Shown here piece after piece: positions 36,858-45,308 of a stretch of 64,000 bases of DNA. Numbering within the stretch: position 1 is the stretch's first letter; each line of letters starts with the position of its first letter. The translations under genes and the position numbers were made by a program. Origin of the DNA: Streptomyces ortus (GTDB lineage Bacteria > Actinomycetota > Actinomycetes > Streptomycetales > Streptomycetaceae). The notes beneath the pieces are model-generated. The model saw only the letters and a program-made list of their open reading frames with translations. It did no database searches and was not told the DNA's origin. Location of the stretch: contig NZ_JAIFZO010000001.1 in the NCBI RefSeq assembly GCF_026341275.1, forward strand, positions 387,910-451,909. Reading direction: 5' to 3'.

Positions 36858-37645
36858 ACGGGGCGCCCGGCGGGGCAGACACGACCGCGACGGCCGGACG
36901 CGCCGACGGGTCCGACTCGATCGACGTACTCGTGGTCGACGACGACTTCATGGTGGCCCGGGTCCACCGCGCCTTCGTCGACCGCGTCGAGCAGTTCCGG
37001 GTCGTGGGGGTGGCCAGCACCGGCGAACAGGCCGCCCGCGCGGTCGACGAGTTGCACCCCGACCTCGTCCTGCTCGACCTGTACCTGCCGGACGTCTTCG
37101 GGCTCGACGTGATTCCCCGGCTGCGTACCGCGGGACACGACTGCGACGTCATGGTCATCAGCGCGGCACGGGAGACCGACACCGTCCGCGGTGCCGTCCG
37201 GCACGGGGTGGTCGACTACCTGCTCAAGCCGTTCGAGTTCGCGGACCTGCGGGCCAGGCTCGAACGGTACGCGGTCCGGCGCGGCCGGGGGCTCGCCACC
37301 GTCGTGGAGGGGCAGGCCGACGTCGACCGGGTGCTGACCGGGGCGGCGGTGCCCGCCTCGGGGCCGGCCACCCTGCCCAAGGGGCTGAGCGTGGAGACGG
37401 CCGCGCTGGTCGAACGCACTCTGCGCACCGCCCAGGACACCCTGTCCGCCGCCGAGTGCGCGACCTTGGCCGGTATCTCCCGCGTCAGCGCCCGCCGTTA
37501 TCTGGAGCACTTCCACTCCCGCGGCAGCGCCGAGGTGACCCTGCGCTACGGCGCGGCGGGGCGTCCCGAGCGCCGCTACCGCTTCCACGGCCAGGCACGC
37601 GCCCACGGACGACCCGGCCGACCCGGCGACGAGGCCCGTGCCTGA
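36854..37645 (+). CDS. CitB/DcuR-type response regulator
   Basis: A 263-aa regulator. The receiver domain has VLVVDDDFMVARVH, phosphoacceptor D75 in VLLDLYLPD and the conserved Lys in YLLKPFEF. The C-terminal helix-turn-helix of the CitB family reads SAAECATLAGISRVSARRYL. An extra N-terminal tail of about 22 residues precedes the receiver. Its ATG overlaps the kinase stop (ATGA). By position and family it should activate or repress tctCBA in response to tricarboxylates. Confidence 0.92.
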   Translation: MNGAPGGADTTATAGRADGSDSIDVLVVDDDFMVARVHRAFVDRVEQFRVVGVASTGEQAARAVDELHPDLVLLDLYLPDVFGLDVIPRLRTAGHDCDVMVISAARETDTVRGAVRHGVVDYLLKPFEFADLRARLERYAVRRGRGLATVVEGQADVDRVLTGAAVPASGPATLPKGLSVETAALVERTLRTAQDTLSAAECATLAGISRVSARRYLEHFHSRGSAEVTLRYGAAGRPERRYRFHGQARAHGRPGRPGDEARA

Positions 37646-37791
37646 CGGACTTCCCCGGGGGCGTCCGTGCGTCCGTGCGGAGGCGCGGGTCGCGCCGGGC
37701 GACGGCAGGGTCAAGGCGCGACAGCCCCCTACCGCCGGATGGAGACGCCGGTGACCCGGTGCTCCAGGACCACCGCTGGTAGTTTTTCACC

Positions 37792-38580
37792 ATGCGGGAG
37801 ACGAGCCTCCACCTCGGTGAGCCGCCCGTCGTGGTCAACGCGGGCGTCGGCGTGCACGGGGTCGCGAGCCGCACGGACGTCTTCCGGCTGCCCGAGCTGT
37901 GGCAGCTGCACCTGTACCAGTACGAGGCCGAGCTGACCGTCGACGGCGCACCGCACGTCATCCGGCCCGGCCGGGTCGGCCTCGTCCCGCCGGGCGCGAC
38001 GGTCCGCTACCGCTACCGGGGCCGCTCGGAACACCTGTACGCGCACCTGCGCATACCCGCCGCCGGGACGCCGCGGACCGTGCCCGTGCTGCAGGACACC
38101 GGAGCCGAACTGCCTGTGCTGACCGGGCTGTTGCTCCAGGCGGTGGTCTCCGCGCCGAGTGAACCCGAGCGCACCAGGGCCGAGATCTGGACCGCTCTGT
38201 GGCGCGTCGCCCAGCTGGCTCCGGCCGCCGAACGGCCCGGCCCGCATCCGGCCGTCACCGCCGCGATGGCGTACGTCGAGGGCCACCTCGCCGCCCCGCT
38301 CACCGTGCCCGCGGTGGCCCGCGCCGCGGGCGTCTCGCACAACCACCTGACCCGGCTCTTCCGCGCCACGACCGGCACCACCGTGGTCGCGTACATCCGC
38401 CGCCGCAGGCTCGACCGCGCGCGGCACCTGCTGCGGGCCTCGACCCTGTCCATCCCGGCGGTCGCCGCGTCGGTCGGCATCCCCGACCTCCAGGCCTTCA
38501 ACAAGGCCTGCCGACGCGAACTCGGCGGATCACCGCGCGCCCTGCGCGGCGGGACCGGTCCTACCGCGGGCCCTGCTTGA
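37792..38580 (+). CDS. AraC-family transcriptional regulator
   Basis: A 262-aa regulator with an N-terminal cupin-like sensor (LWQLHLYQYEAELTVDG, RPGRVGLVPPGATVRYRYRG) and a C-terminal double helix-turn-helix (LTVPAVARAAGVSHNHLTRL, then the RARHLLRASTLSIPAVAASV helix pair). The cupin suggests sensing of a sugar or small ligand. It has no same-strand partner; its last 20 bp overlap the 3' end of the convergent methyltransferase gene. Confidence 0.9.
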   Translation: MRETSLHLGEPPVVVNAGVGVHGVASRTDVFRLPELWQLHLYQYEAELTVDGAPHVIRPGRVGLVPPGATVRYRYRGRSEHLYAHLRIPAAGTPRTVPVLQDTGAELPVLTGLLLQAVVSAPSEPERTRAEIWTALWRVAQLAPAAERPGPHPAVTAAMAYVEGHLAAPLTVPAVARAAGVSHNHLTRLFRATTGTTVVAYIRRRRLDRARHLLRASTLSIPAVAASVGIPDLQAFNKACRRELGGSPRALRGGTGPTAGPA

Positions 38581-39727
38581 CGGCCTTCAGCACCACGAAC
38601 TTCGCGTCACTCGCGACCAGTTCACTGTTGCCGAAGAGACGCCGCAGCTTCACGTGATAGCCCAGATGGCGATTGCCGACCACCCACAGCTCCCCACCCG
38701 GCCGCAGCGCGCGGCGTGCCCCGACGAACATCCGCCACGCCGTGGCGTCGGTGGTCGCCTGGTGCGAGTGGAAGGGCGGATTGGTCAGGACGAGGTCGAC
38801 ACTGTCCTCCGGGACGCCGTTGAGGCCGTCGTCGACGCGGAACTCCGCCTTGCCGTGCTCGGCCGTGTCCTCGGTGTTCACCCGGTACGTCGCCTCCGCG
38901 GAGGCCACCGCCTGGTACGACTCGTCCACGAACAGCACCTCGGCCTCCGGCCGCGCCAGTGCCACCGCGGTGCCGACGACGCCGTTCCCGCAGCCCAGGT
39001 CCACGACACGCCCGGCCCCGCCCCCGTACGACAGATGCTGCAGGAAGAACCTGGTGCCGATGTCCAGACGCTCGGCGCAGAAGACGCCCGCCTCGTTGAC
39101 GACCGTACGGCCGGAGACCGGGCCGATGCCGTCGGGCAGCGTGTAGCGGAGCGGCCAGGGGTTCGCCGAGGGCACGATCCCGGGGTTCGGTGTGCAGAAG
39201 ATCAGCCGGGCCTTCTTCTCGGCCAGCGACGTCCGGGTCGGCCCGAGGATCCGCTCGAACAGCTTGAGCGTCGAGGTGTGGATCTCCTTGACCATGCCGG
39301 TGCCGACGACGACCGTGCCCTCGTGCACCGAGGGCGCCAGCCGCAGCAGCTGGTCCTCCAGCAGCGCGAGGCTCTTGGGGACGCGCACCAGCAGCACGTC
39401 GACGCGCTCGGGCACCGCGTCCTGCGTGGTGAGAAGGCGTACGGACGCGTCGTCGGCGCCGTTGCGGGCCAGATTGGCGCGGGTCGCCTCGCGGGTGAGG
39501 AACGAGTCGGTGATCTGCGCCGGCGCGTGCGCCCGCAGGGCGGTGGTGAGGGCACCCCAGCGGTCACCGACCACGACGACCGTGCCGTCGAGCGCCTGGC
39601 CGCTGTCCGCGAGATGCCTCAGCAGGTACTCGTCGGAGGCGTCCCACGCGCGGAGCTGGTCACGGGAGTCCTCGGGGAAGCGCGCCAGCATCAGCTCGGC
39701 CGAGGGGGTCGTCATACGGTCGGTCAT
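38561..39727 (-). CDS. RlmG/RsmC-like methyltransferase
   Basis: A 388-aa two-lobed SAM-dependent methyltransferase. The N-terminal half is a degenerate fold (VVVVGDRWGALTTALRAH). The C-terminal half holds the active domain with SAM motif VVDLGCGNGVVGTAVA, acidic VLFVDES and catalytic VLTNPPFH, the NPPF motif of N2-guanine and related base methyltransferases. By family it would methylate guanine in rRNA (RlmG or RsmC type). ATG 39727 or the in-frame ATG 39715 may be used. It is divergent from the alkB-like gene and its 3' end overlaps the AraC gene. Confidence 0.88.
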   Translation of the reverse strand: MTDRMTTPSAELMLARFPEDSRDQLRAWDASDEYLLRHLADSGQALDGTVVVVGDRWGALTTALRAHAPAQITDSFLTREATRANLARNGADDASVRLLTTQDAVPERVDVLLVRVPKSLALLEDQLLRLAPSVHEGTVVVGTGMVKEIHTSTLKLFERILGPTRTSLAEKKARLIFCTPNPGIVPSANPWPLRYTLPDGIGPVSGRTVVNEAGVFCAERLDIGTRFFLQHLSYGGGAGRVVDLGCGNGVVGTAVALARPEAEVLFVDESYQAVASAEATYRVNTEDTAEHGKAEFRVDDGLNGVPEDSVDLVLTNPPFHSHQATTDATAWRMFVGARRALRPGGELWVVGNRHLGYHVKLRRLFGNSELVASDAKFVVLKAVKQGPR

Positions 39728-39825
39728 CGGGTCCAGGCTATCTGAGGCGCAGCTCAGGGACGCCCGGCGGCCACCCGAGGGTACGAGGGGAGAGTGCGCG
39801 GACCCCGCGCGGACCCTGAGCGAGG

Positions 39826-40518
39826 ATGGGAGCCATGGACGCCGAACTGTTTCCCAGGAGCCGGACGGAGATCGCGCCGGGCGCCGTGCACGTGCCGGAC
39901 TGGCTGCCGGCCGGGCGCCAGAAGGAACTCCTGGAGGCCTGCCGCGACTGGGCCAGGCCGCCCGCCGGACTGCGCACGGTCCGTACCCCGGGCGGCGGCA
40001 CCATGACCTCCCGGCAGGTCTGCCTGGGATGGCACTGGTATCCGTACGGGTACGCGTCAACGGTCGTTGACGGAGACGGGGCGCCGGTGAAGAAGTTCCC
40101 CGCCTGGCTGGGGGAGCTGGGGCGCCGGGCGGTGCGGGACGCCCTCGGGGAGCACGCCAATATGGAGGTGGCCGGCGGCCCGCCACCCCCGTACGACTAC
40201 GACATCGCGCTGATCAATTTCTACGACACCGACGCCCGTATGGGGATGCACCGCGACAGCGACGAGAAGTCCGACGCCCCCGTGGTGTCACTGAGCCTCG
40301 GTGACACCTGTGTCTTCCGGTTCGGCACCACGGAGTCGAGAGGCCGCCCCTACACGGACGTGGAACTGCGCAGCGGCGACCTGTTCGTGTTCGGCGGGCC
40401 GGCCCGGCTCGCCCACCACGGGGTGCCGCGCGTCCACGCGGGTACGGCGCCGCCCGAGTTGGGACTCACCGGCCGGTTGAACATCACCCTGCGGGTGAGC
40501 GGCCTCCGGAGCGCGTGA
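39826..40518 (+). CDS. alkB: AlkB-family 2-oxoglutarate/Fe(II) dioxygenase
   Basis: A 230-aa oxidative demethylase that repairs N-alkylated bases. The iron ligands appear as H142 and D144 in MHRDSDE and a distal His in RLAHHGVPR (197/198), with the 2-oxoglutarate-binding Arg in LNITLRVSG. Substrate-side motifs ALINFYDTDARMGMH and SLSLGDTCVFRFG are typical. It starts at ATG 39826; ATG 39835 three codons later is equally possible. It is divergent from the methyltransferase. Confidence 0.92.
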   Translation: MGAMDAELFPRSRTEIAPGAVHVPDWLPAGRQKELLEACRDWARPPAGLRTVRTPGGGTMTSRQVCLGWHWYPYGYASTVVDGDGAPVKKFPAWLGELGRRAVRDALGEHANMEVAGGPPPPYDYDIALINFYDTDARMGMHRDSDEKSDAPVVSLSLGDTCVFRFGTTESRGRPYTDVELRSGDLFVFGGPARLAHHGVPRVHAGTAPPELGLTGRLNITLRVSGLRSA

Positions 40519-40568
40519 GCGGCTACTGACCGGTCACCGGGCCACCGGATCATGGGAGACTCGGCCTC

Positions 40569-41810
40569 ATGAGCGGCGATGCGGCCCCCGGAGCGGCGGG
40601 AGAAGGAAACACCAGGACACGGCTGGACCGAGGGCGGGGTGCGCTCGGACCCGCGCTGGAACTCGTGCACACGGGACGCGCGCCGACCCGGGCCGTGCTC
40701 ACCGCCGAGCTGGGTGTCACCCGTGCGACGGCGGGCGCGGTCGCCGCCGAGCTGGAGGCGCTCGGCCTGATCCGCGTCGACGCCCGCCCGGGCGCCGCGG
40801 CCGGTTCGCAGGGCCGCCCCTCGCACCGTCTCGAACTCGCCGAGGACGGCCCCGTGGCACTGGCCGCCCAGGTGCACGCCGACGGCTTCCGCGCCGCACT
40901 GGTCGGCCTCGGCGGCCGGCTCGTGGCGACCGCGCCGGGCTGCGAGACCGTGGACGCCGACCCGGCGAAGGTGCTCCGCTCGGTCGTGGAGGCGGGCGCC
41001 GAACTGCTGCGGGAAACGGGCCGCCGCTGTGTCGGCGCCGGGGTGGCCGTCCCGTCGGCCGTCGCCGAACCCGAGGGCACCGCCCTCAACCCGCTGCACC
41101 TGGCCTGGCCGGCCGGGGCGCCCGTGCGGGAGATCTTCGCGGAGTGCGTCCGTGCGGCCGGGATCACCGGCCCGGCGTTCGCGGCCAACGACGTCAACCT
41201 CGCCGCGCTCGCCGAGCACCGGCACGGCGCGGGCCGCGGTGCCCGCGACCTGCTGTGCGTGGCGACCGGACACCGCGGAGTGGGCGGCGCGCTGGTGCTC
41301 GACGGGCGTCTGCACACCGGCAGTTCGGGCCTCGCGCTCGAAGTCGGCCACCTCACGGTCAGCCCGGAGGGCCGCGCCTGCCACTGCGGCAGCCGGGGCT
41401 GCCTGGACGTCGAGGCGGACCCCCTGGCGTTCCTGACGGCGGCCGGCCGCGACCCCGGCCCCGAGGTCTCACTGCTCCAGCAGGCCAACGAACTGATCCG
41501 CGACCACCGCGCCGACCCGGGTGTACGCACCGCCGTCGAGACGCTGATCGACCGGCTGGGCCAGGGCCTCGCGGGCCTGGTCAACATTCTCAACCCGGAT
41601 CGCATCATCCTCGGCGGCCTGCACCGCACACTCCTCGACGCCGACCCGGAGAGGCTGCGGGCCGTCGTGGCCGACCGGAGCCTGTGGGGGCGGAGCGGTG
41701 GCGTCCCCATCCTGGCCTGCACGCTGGACCACAACAGCCTGGTGGGTGCGGCCGAGTTGGCGTGGCAGCCGGTACTGGACGACCCGATCACGGCCCTGAC
41801 ACACACCTGA
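40569..41810 (+). CDS. ROK-family transcriptional repressor
   Basis: A 413-aa NagC/XylR-type protein. An N-terminal winged helix-turn-helix (ALELVHTGRAPTRAVLTAEL, VTRATAGAVAAELEALGLI) precedes a ROK sugar-binding domain. The ROK zinc motif CHCGSRGCLD is intact, while the phosphate loop DIGGTK is not recognisable, so it is a regulator rather than a kinase. Related repressors control sugar uptake or catabolic genes; here no such gene is adjacent and the target is unknown. Confidence 0.9.
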   Translation: MSGDAAPGAAGEGNTRTRLDRGRGALGPALELVHTGRAPTRAVLTAELGVTRATAGAVAAELEALGLIRVDARPGAAAGSQGRPSHRLELAEDGPVALAAQVHADGFRAALVGLGGRLVATAPGCETVDADPAKVLRSVVEAGAELLRETGRRCVGAGVAVPSAVAEPEGTALNPLHLAWPAGAPVREIFAECVRAAGITGPAFAANDVNLAALAEHRHGAGRGARDLLCVATGHRGVGGALVLDGRLHTGSSGLALEVGHLTVSPEGRACHCGSRGCLDVEADPLAFLTAAGRDPGPEVSLLQQANELIRDHRADPGVRTAVETLIDRLGQGLAGLVNILNPDRIILGGLHRTLLDADPERLRAVVADRSLWGRSGGVPILACTLDHNSLVGAAELAWQPVLDDPITALTHT

Positions 41811-41932
41811 GCCACAGGCCGGAGCCGTACGGACGCGCCGCCCACGACCACCAACTGCCGACCGCCACCCGCCGACCGCCGCCGTGGGCCTGGCCACCTC
41901 CAGGGTGCGGGTCTGCCCCGCCCGTGACCCGC

Positions 41933-42517
41933 TCACCAGTGCCGTCCCCGTCGTAGCCGATCACGTCCCGGGGCCGACAGATGCAGCACGCGGTATGTCT
42001 CTCCGTCGGTCTTGGGCAGGTCGTGGGCCCAGAGGGAGAAGTGCACGACCTCCCAGTGACGCGGGTCGATGGCGGTGGCGGCGCCCACGACGCCGTCCAG
42101 TGCGGCCAGACGCCCCGTCTCCAGGGCGGCCTCGCGCGCCACTTCGGCGAGCGGCACCCCCTCGGGCACGCTCACCCGCCTGCGTACCGCCACCGTCGGC
42201 GTGGCATCGGCGGCGCCCCCGTCCTCGTACGCCAGGCCCGCCCAGTGCTGCACGACGGGGCGCCCGAAGTCGTTCACGAGCCCCTGGAAGCCGGGCCCCC
42301 AGAGGAAGGAGTTCATGCCCTCGGGGGTGTCCCACAGATAGAACGGCGCGTACTGGTTGACCGGCGAGCCGTCCACTCCGCGTTCCCGCAGCAGATAGGC
42401 CTTGAGCCCGAGCCCGTCCCAGTCGTCGAGCAGATGCCCGGCGCGGGCCACCCGGTCCCGGACGACACCCGTGTCGTAGTCCGCGGGCAGGGTGATCTCG
42501 TACTGCATGGCGTGCAT
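41933..42517 (-). CDS. DUF4865-family protein
   Basis: A 194-aa soluble protein of the DUF4865 family: MHAMQYEITLPADYDTGVVR, GLGLKAYLLRERGVDGSPVN, YAPFYLWDTPEGMNSFLWGP. Family function is unknown. GGGAGG sits five bases before the ATG. It lies 25 bp downstream of the TetR gene on the same strand and is probably in its operon, under the palindromic operator upstream of TetR. Confidence 0.85.
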   Translation of the reverse strand: MHAMQYEITLPADYDTGVVRDRVARAGHLLDDWDGLGLKAYLLRERGVDGSPVNQYAPFYLWDTPEGMNSFLWGPGFQGLVNDFGRPVVQHWAGLAYEDGGAADATPTVAVRRRVSVPEGVPLAEVAREAALETGRLAALDGVVGAATAIDPRHWEVVHFSLWAHDLPKTDGETYRVLHLSAPGRDRLRRGRHW

Positions 42518-42542
42518 CGATGCCTCCCGGCTGGTCAGCTGA

Positions 42543-43136
42543 TCAAGTCCTCGGGCGGGTGGGGGAGTCGTGGCCGGGAGCGCGGGGCGTGAGGAGCGAC
42601 AGCAGCCCGCGGATCCCCGTGTCGAAGGCGGCGGCCGACCCGGACGCGCGGGCCAGCACGTAGCCTCCCTGGACCGTGGCCACGATCGTCGCGGCGATCT
42701 CCTCGCCGTCCAGCGCCGAGCCGAACTCGCCCAGCTCCTGGCCCTCCTCGACGATTCCGGCCAGCCGCTCGCGCAACCAGTCCAGCGTCTCGTCCACGGG
42801 CGCGCGCAGTGCGTCGCTCGCGACGACCTCCGGATCCATGGTCAGCCGCCCGACCGGACAGCCGCGCAGGACGTCCCGCTCGCGCCGCAGATACGACTCG
42901 ATCCGTTCGCACGGGGAACCGGGCCCGCCGAGCACCGCTTCGGCGGTGGCGCGCATCTCCTGTGCGGTGCGCCGGACGGCGGCCAGGGCCAACTCGGGCT
43001 TGCCGGTGAAGTGGTGGTACATGCTGCCCTGGCCGGCCCCGGCCCGCTGCAGGATCGCTTTCGGGCTCGTGCCCACATATCCGCGCTCCCACAGGAGTTC
43101 ACGGGTGGCTTCGATCAGACGCTCCGGAGTGCTCAC
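42543..43136 (-). CDS. TetR-family transcriptional repressor
   Basis: A 197-aa repressor. The N-terminal helix-turn-helix reads TPERLIEATRELLWERGYVG and AILQRAGAGQGSMYHHFTGK; the C-terminal part is the ligand domain (CPVGRLTMDPEV). The start is put at GTG 43136 because the only upstream ATG (43151) falls inside a near-perfect palindrome that must be the operator. It is upstream of DUF4865 and divergent from the SHOCT gene, so it probably represses both directions. Confidence 0.9.
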   Translation of the reverse strand: MSTPERLIEATRELLWERGYVGTSPKAILQRAGAGQGSMYHHFTGKPELALAAVRRTAQEMRATAEAVLGGPGSPCERIESYLRRERDVLRGCPVGRLTMDPEVVASDALRAPVDETLDWLRERLAGIVEEGQELGEFGSALDGEEIAATIVATVQGGYVLARASGSAAAFDTGIRGLLSLLTPRAPGHDSPTRPRT

Positions 43137-43143
43137 ACAGTCA

Positions 43144-43165
43144 CTGTACATACTAGTAGGTACAG
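43144..43165. promoter_or_regulatory. TetR operator (22-bp palindrome)
   Basis: CTGTAC (43144-43149), A, TACTAGTA (43151-43158), G, GTACAG (43160-43165): a 22-bp palindrome with only one mismatched pair, in the short divergent space between tetR and the SHOCT gene. Length and position fit TetR-family operators very well. Confidence 0.8.
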
Positions 43166-43311
43166 CATTGGGCGAGAGGGACCGGAATCAGCCGTGCTCC
43201 TGCTCCCACGGAGGTACGCGCACTGCCGCCGGCCGTACGACGACCCGGACCCCCTCTCGGCGCGAACCTCGAAGCAGCACCGCAACGCCCCTCAGTGGAA
43301 CTCCCGAGGAG

Positions 43312-43617
43312 ATGACCTCAGATGCAGACCCTGGCGAACTGGGACGGCGGGCCAGGCCAGGCCCGTGGATCCTGTTCCTCCCGTTGCTCTGGGCGGCCGT
43401 CGTGGCCGGCGGCGTGACCGCCCTGCGCCGCACGGTGTGGCGCGGCCGTCGCGGCCCCTGGCACGGCCCCGACCGGCCCCGTCCGTCCGGCGACTCGCCG
43501 ATCGCGCTGCTGGGCAGGCGCTTCGCCGCCGGTGAGATCGACGAGGACGAGTACTGGCGCCGACTCTCCGTCCTGGACGAGCAGTTCGGACGCACGGGGA
43601 AGGGGGACGCGGTGTGA
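43312..43617 (+). CDS. SHOCT-domain membrane protein, N-terminus probably frameshifted
   Basis: The readable frame gives 101 aa: one membrane span (PWILFLPLLWAAVVAGGVTA), a basic segment and a C-terminal SHOCT domain (SPIALLGRRFAAGEIDEDEY). The natural start appears to be ATG 43322, ten bases after AGGAG, giving MQTLANWDGGPG, the usual opening of this family before PWIL. That frame is broken by a tandem GCCAG-GCCAG at 43351-43360; removing one copy would join the two parts. ATG 43312 in the readable frame abuts the AGGAG and is a poor start. Either a real 5-bp slippage mutation or a sequence error. It is divergent from tetR across the operator. Confidence 0.65.
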   Translation: MTSDADPGELGRRARPGPWILFLPLLWAAVVAGGVTALRRTVWRGRRGPWHGPDRPRPSGDSPIALLGRRFAAGEIDEDEYWRRLSVLDEQFGRTGKGDAV

Positions 43618-43637
43618 GCGGCCCTCGCTGGGGGTCA

Positions 43638-43696
43638 AACGCCGGACGGGCTGAAGGTATCCGCCCGTCCGGCAAGACTTCAGCCCGTCCGGCGTT
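43638..43696. terminator. Perfect 19-bp hairpin between convergent genes
   Basis: AACGCCGGACGGGCTGAAG (43638-43656) pairs perfectly with CTTCAGCCCGTCCGGCGTT (43678-43696) across 21 nt. It follows the SHOCT stop by 20 bp and precedes the convergent ATPase gene, so it probably terminates both transcripts. It is built from the same dispersed repeat seen at 23871-23922. Confidence 0.75.
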
Positions 43697-43817
43697 CGAG
43701 GACCGGGGGTTCGGGGGCGGAGCCCCTGAGCACGTGACGGGACCGGGTAGGGGCGGCGGGGGGTGAAACCCAAACCCCACCCCCCACCCCCCAGCGGAGC
43801 GACCTGTCACCGCCCGG

Positions 43818-44366
43818 TCAGCCTGCGACGGCCGACCGGGCGGGAGCGTGTCCCCCAGGAGCCGCCGCCAGCCCGCCCCCGGCCCGCTCGACCTCCACCC
43901 CCGCGAACCCGACTCCACCCGCCGCCGCGACAGCGGAGTACGGCGGACGTACAGGCACCGCCGCCGCCGGGGAGGGAGCCGTGAGGGTGAACCACACGAC
44001 CTTCCCCGACTCGCCGTCCGGCCGCACACCCCAGCTCTCACTCACCGCGGCGACCATCGACAGGCCGCGCCCGCAGGTCGCGAGGGAGGTGGCGTCCCGT
44101 ACCTCGGGAAGGCGTGGGTCGCGGTCGTGCACCGACACGGTGAGCCGGTCGAGCAGCAGCTCGATCTCGACGGTGCACAGCTTGTCGGGCCGGGCATGCA
44201 GATGGACATTGGTCAGCAGCTCGGTGACACCGAGCGCGGCCCGGTCTATCAAGGGATCCAGACGCCAGTAGCGCAACTGCGCAGATACGATTCTGCGGAC
44301 CTGGCCGATCCGCGACGGCAGAGCGTTGAGCTCGACCGTGCAATGTTTGCTTGGCTGGCTGATCAC
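43818..44366 (-). CDS. RsbW-like ATP-binding protein (putative anti-sigma kinase)
   Basis: A 182-aa protein with a histidine-kinase-like ATPase domain of the RsbW/SpoIIAB type: LGVTELLTNVHLHA (N box), VHDRDPRLP and ATCGRGLSMVAAVSESWGVR (G box). Streptomyces carry dozens of such solo ATPases; some act as anti-sigma or partner-switching factors. The last 45 residues are an Ala/Gly/Val-rich tail. It starts with GTG 44366, with GGGGAG eight bases ahead. No sigma or anti-anti-sigma gene is adjacent. Confidence 0.85.
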   Translation of the reverse strand: MISQPSKHCTVELNALPSRIGQVRRIVSAQLRYWRLDPLIDRAALGVTELLTNVHLHARPDKLCTVEIELLLDRLTVSVHDRDPRLPEVRDATSLATCGRGLSMVAAVSESWGVRPDGESGKVVWFTLTAPSPAAAVPVRPPYSAVAAAGGVGFAGVEVERAGGGLAAAPGGHAPARSAVAG

Positions 44367-44584
44367 GGCTGCGACTCCCCGAATTGAGGTCCGGAAGAAG
44401 ACGAGTGCGGATCCAGCGGGCTGCCTGCGCGCGCCGACCGCCTGCTGTCAGTGGCCGGCGGGCTGGTTCGCAGCGTTATCGCCGGTAAACCCAGAGTGAC
44501 GTGACAACAGAGTGGCTCAGGAGGCGCGCTCCCGCAACTCGCGGTGATCTCGGCGGCCGGACGGACGGCGCCCGGCCGCGGGGC

Positions 44585-44908
44585 TCAGCGCACGCGTCCC
44601 GCCGCGTTGCGCACGGCCTCGATGAACCTGTGGGCCGCCGGCGGCCCCGGCTCTCCCGGCGCCGGATCGTGGTCGCCGAGGGTGAGCAGATAGCGGGTGC
44701 CGTTGACGTCCGCCAGCGCCCGGTCCGCCTGGGCGAACCACGGCTTGGACGCACGGACCGCCTGCACCGGCGCGCTGTCGATCTCACTGCCGTAGCTGGT
44801 GAGCAACTCCAGCCTGCCGTCGCTGATCCGGACCTGCCCGGCCCGGGTGAGCGAACGCAGCCGCTTCCCGATCCGCACGCCTGTGGCTGTGAACTCCGGC
44901 TCCGCCAT
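44585..44908 (-). CDS. Conserved hypothetical protein
   Basis: A 107-aa soluble protein: [60 protein letters not shown]. It has no membrane segment or motif I can assign. Third-position G/C bias and clean ends support coding. ATG 44908 is preceded by a G-rich site. About 210 bp separate it from the ATPase gene on the same strand. Confidence 0.65.
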   Translation of the reverse strand: MAEPEFTATGVRIGKRLRSLTRAGQVRISDGRLELLTSYGSEIDSAPVQAVRASKPWFAQADRALADVNGTRYLLTLGDHDPAPGEPGPPAAHRFIEAVRNAAGRVR

Positions 44909-45308
44909 GTGCCCCACCCCCTGGTGCGCTTCGGTCGTGCCTCGTCGTGTCTCGTCGTGCCTGCGGTCGTGCACACGGGTCGTGCCCCACGGTGCGTACG
45001 GGGCAGGCCCCGTCATGCGTACGGCGCGGGTCCCGTTCCATTGTGCGTCCCGCCGGGACCGGCGTCCTGTGCGTGCAGTCTGCCCGCGCACGGCGTCGAG
45101 CACCAGTGCGCATCGCGGCGTGGCACATGCCCTGTGGCGCACTCGCGCGAATGCGCCCCCCAACCCCTCCGCGACCGACCGCACCAGGAGTCCCTTTGAG
45201 GTCCTCAAAGGAGTGTTTATGCAGGTGAGGGGCGTGCGCGAAGGTGCCTATGATCGAGGCGTCCGACCGCGCGACCCGACGTCGGTACCCACCCGAAGGA
45301 GCCCCGCC
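44909..45308. other. 400-bp intergenic region with short CGTCGTG repeats
   Basis: The gap between the hypothetical gene and the PLP enzyme contains several copies of a CGTCGTG/CGGTCGTG-like unit near 44933-44975 and a perfect 17-bp palindrome at 45194-45210. Reading frames crossing it are extensions of the flanking genes without coding bias. Promoters for both neighbours must lie here. Confidence 0.5.
45194..45210. promoter_or_regulatory. Perfect 17-bp palindrome upstream of the PLP enzyme
   Basis: CTTTGAGG-T-CCTCAAAG is a perfect 8-1-8 inverted repeat 98 bp before the PLP-enzyme start. It is a strong candidate regulator-binding site; the regulator is not identified. The DeoR gene further downstream is one candidate by proximity only. 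Confidence 0.6.
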
